Assembly (NCBI GenBank): GCA_049642385.1
Contig: JBAROU010000112.1
Location: forward strand, 1-28,671
DNA: 28,671 nucleotides
Source: JBAROU01 sp049642385
GTDB taxonomy: Bacteria; Chloroflexota; Dehalococcoidia; DSTF01; RBG-16-68-14
Reading direction: 5' to 3'
Below are positions 28,308 to 28,671 of this stretch, piece after piece. The position numbers were made by a program, and so were the translations under genes. The notes below the pieces were generated by a model. It was given only the letters and a program-made list of their open reading frames with translations. It did not search any database and had not been told where the DNA came from. Every line of letters starts with the position of its first letter. Positions within the stretch are counted from its first letter, which is position 1.

Positions 28308-28671
28308 ATGTCGTCGACCCGCCCGCCGCGTTGGGGAGCGCTGCTGCGACCGCTCGCGCTCGCCGTGGTCGCCCTCGCGCTGTTCGCGATCCCCTCCCCC
28401 AAGCACGGCTCGGCCGGCCCCGTGCAGCCGAACTTCGTACGCAGCACGCTGAATCTGACAATCGATAGCCCCACGTCGCTCGCGTTCGGGCCAGATGGGC
28501 GGCTCTACGCCGCGCACGTCCCTGGCGGGTCGAGCACCGAATCTCGGATCGTCGCCTACACGCTGGATCCTGCGACAAAGAACGTCACGGGCACGCAGGT
28601 GATCGGCTCGAGCCTGGACGACGTGATGGGCATCGCGTTCGACCCAACGGCGCCGGCCTCGCCGGTGAAGG
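28308..28671 (+). CDS. Secreted beta-propeller-like protein, N-terminal fragment
   Basis: The first 121 residues are present and the gene runs off the right edge. A signal peptide is clear: basic MSSTRPPRWGALLR, a hydrophobic core LALAVVALALFAI, and a likely cleavage near HGSAGP. The mature part begins LNLTIDSPTSLAFGPDGRLYAAHV and later DDVMGIAFDP, the S-L-A-F-G-P-D-G-R-L-Y strand pattern of NHL, SMP-30 or glucose/sorbosone-dehydrogenase-type propellers. It is therefore probably extracellular. No Shine-Dalgarno is obvious ahead of the ATG at 28308. The enzyme class cannot be decided from this part. Confidence 0.75.
   Translation, partial: MSSTRPPRWGALLRPLALAVVALALFAIPSPKHGSAGPVQPNFVRSTLNLTIDSPTSLAFGPDGRLYAAHVPGGSSTESRIVAYTLDPATKNVTGTQVIGSSLDDVMGIAFDPTAPASPVK

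Overview
The window is GC-rich bacterial chromosome with very compact gene packing: many ATGA/GTGA/CTGA overlaps, frequent GTG, TTG and probable CTG starts, and clear sigma-70-type promoters. Gene content is mostly housekeeping: SmpB, RNase P RNA, RNase J, L32, YceD, FabD, FabG, NusB, ACP, TatB/TatC and FtsK. A bacterium of the Chloroflexota, perhaps near Dehalococcoidia, is the best guess from the combination of gene families and leaderless-looking starts. That placement is inference; no 16S rRNA gene or tRNA is present to test it.

Left part (1-6.9 kb). A truncated M16 peptidase gene points left. A four-gene operon follows (GYD protein, TPR protein, amine-dehydrogenase-like oxidoreductase, class-III aminotransferase). 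Next is a membrane diguanylate cyclase whose leader carries a cyclic-di-GMP-I riboswitch, so the enzyme appears to be controlled by its own product. An S41 protease gene is interrupted by one in-frame TGA. smpB follows, then a free-standing small transcription unit with its own promoter, a 23-codon ORF and a strong terminator.

Middle part, mostly minus strand (6.9-16.3 kb). A NfeD / slipin / alpha-beta hydrolase operon is followed by a PAP2-type membrane enzyme, an omega-aminotransferase and RNase P RNA. A four-gene operon then carries a zinc-ribbon coiled-coil protein, a serine recombinase that has lost its catalytic serine and arginines, RNase HI and a THUMP-type methyltransferase.

Right part, plus strand (16.5-28.7 kb). 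yceD-rpmF-fabD-fabG-nusB-acpP form a ribosome and fatty-acid run ended by a terminator. tatB-tatC come next, then a two-gene split TauE/SafE permease with family-4 uracil-DNA glycosylase and RNase J. An SRPBCC/ArsR pair and ftsK follow. Behind ftsK lie a CsbD-like protein, a one-helix microprotein and a free-standing copy of the FtsK gamma winged-helix domain that differs from its parent only at synonymous sites. The window ends inside a secreted beta-propeller-like protein gene.

The observations most worth following are the orphan FtsK-gamma gene, the small transcription unit after smpB, the self-regulated diguanylate cyclase, the dead recombinase, the split TauE and the interrupted protease. 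No CRISPR array, IS element, tRNA or rRNA gene was seen.
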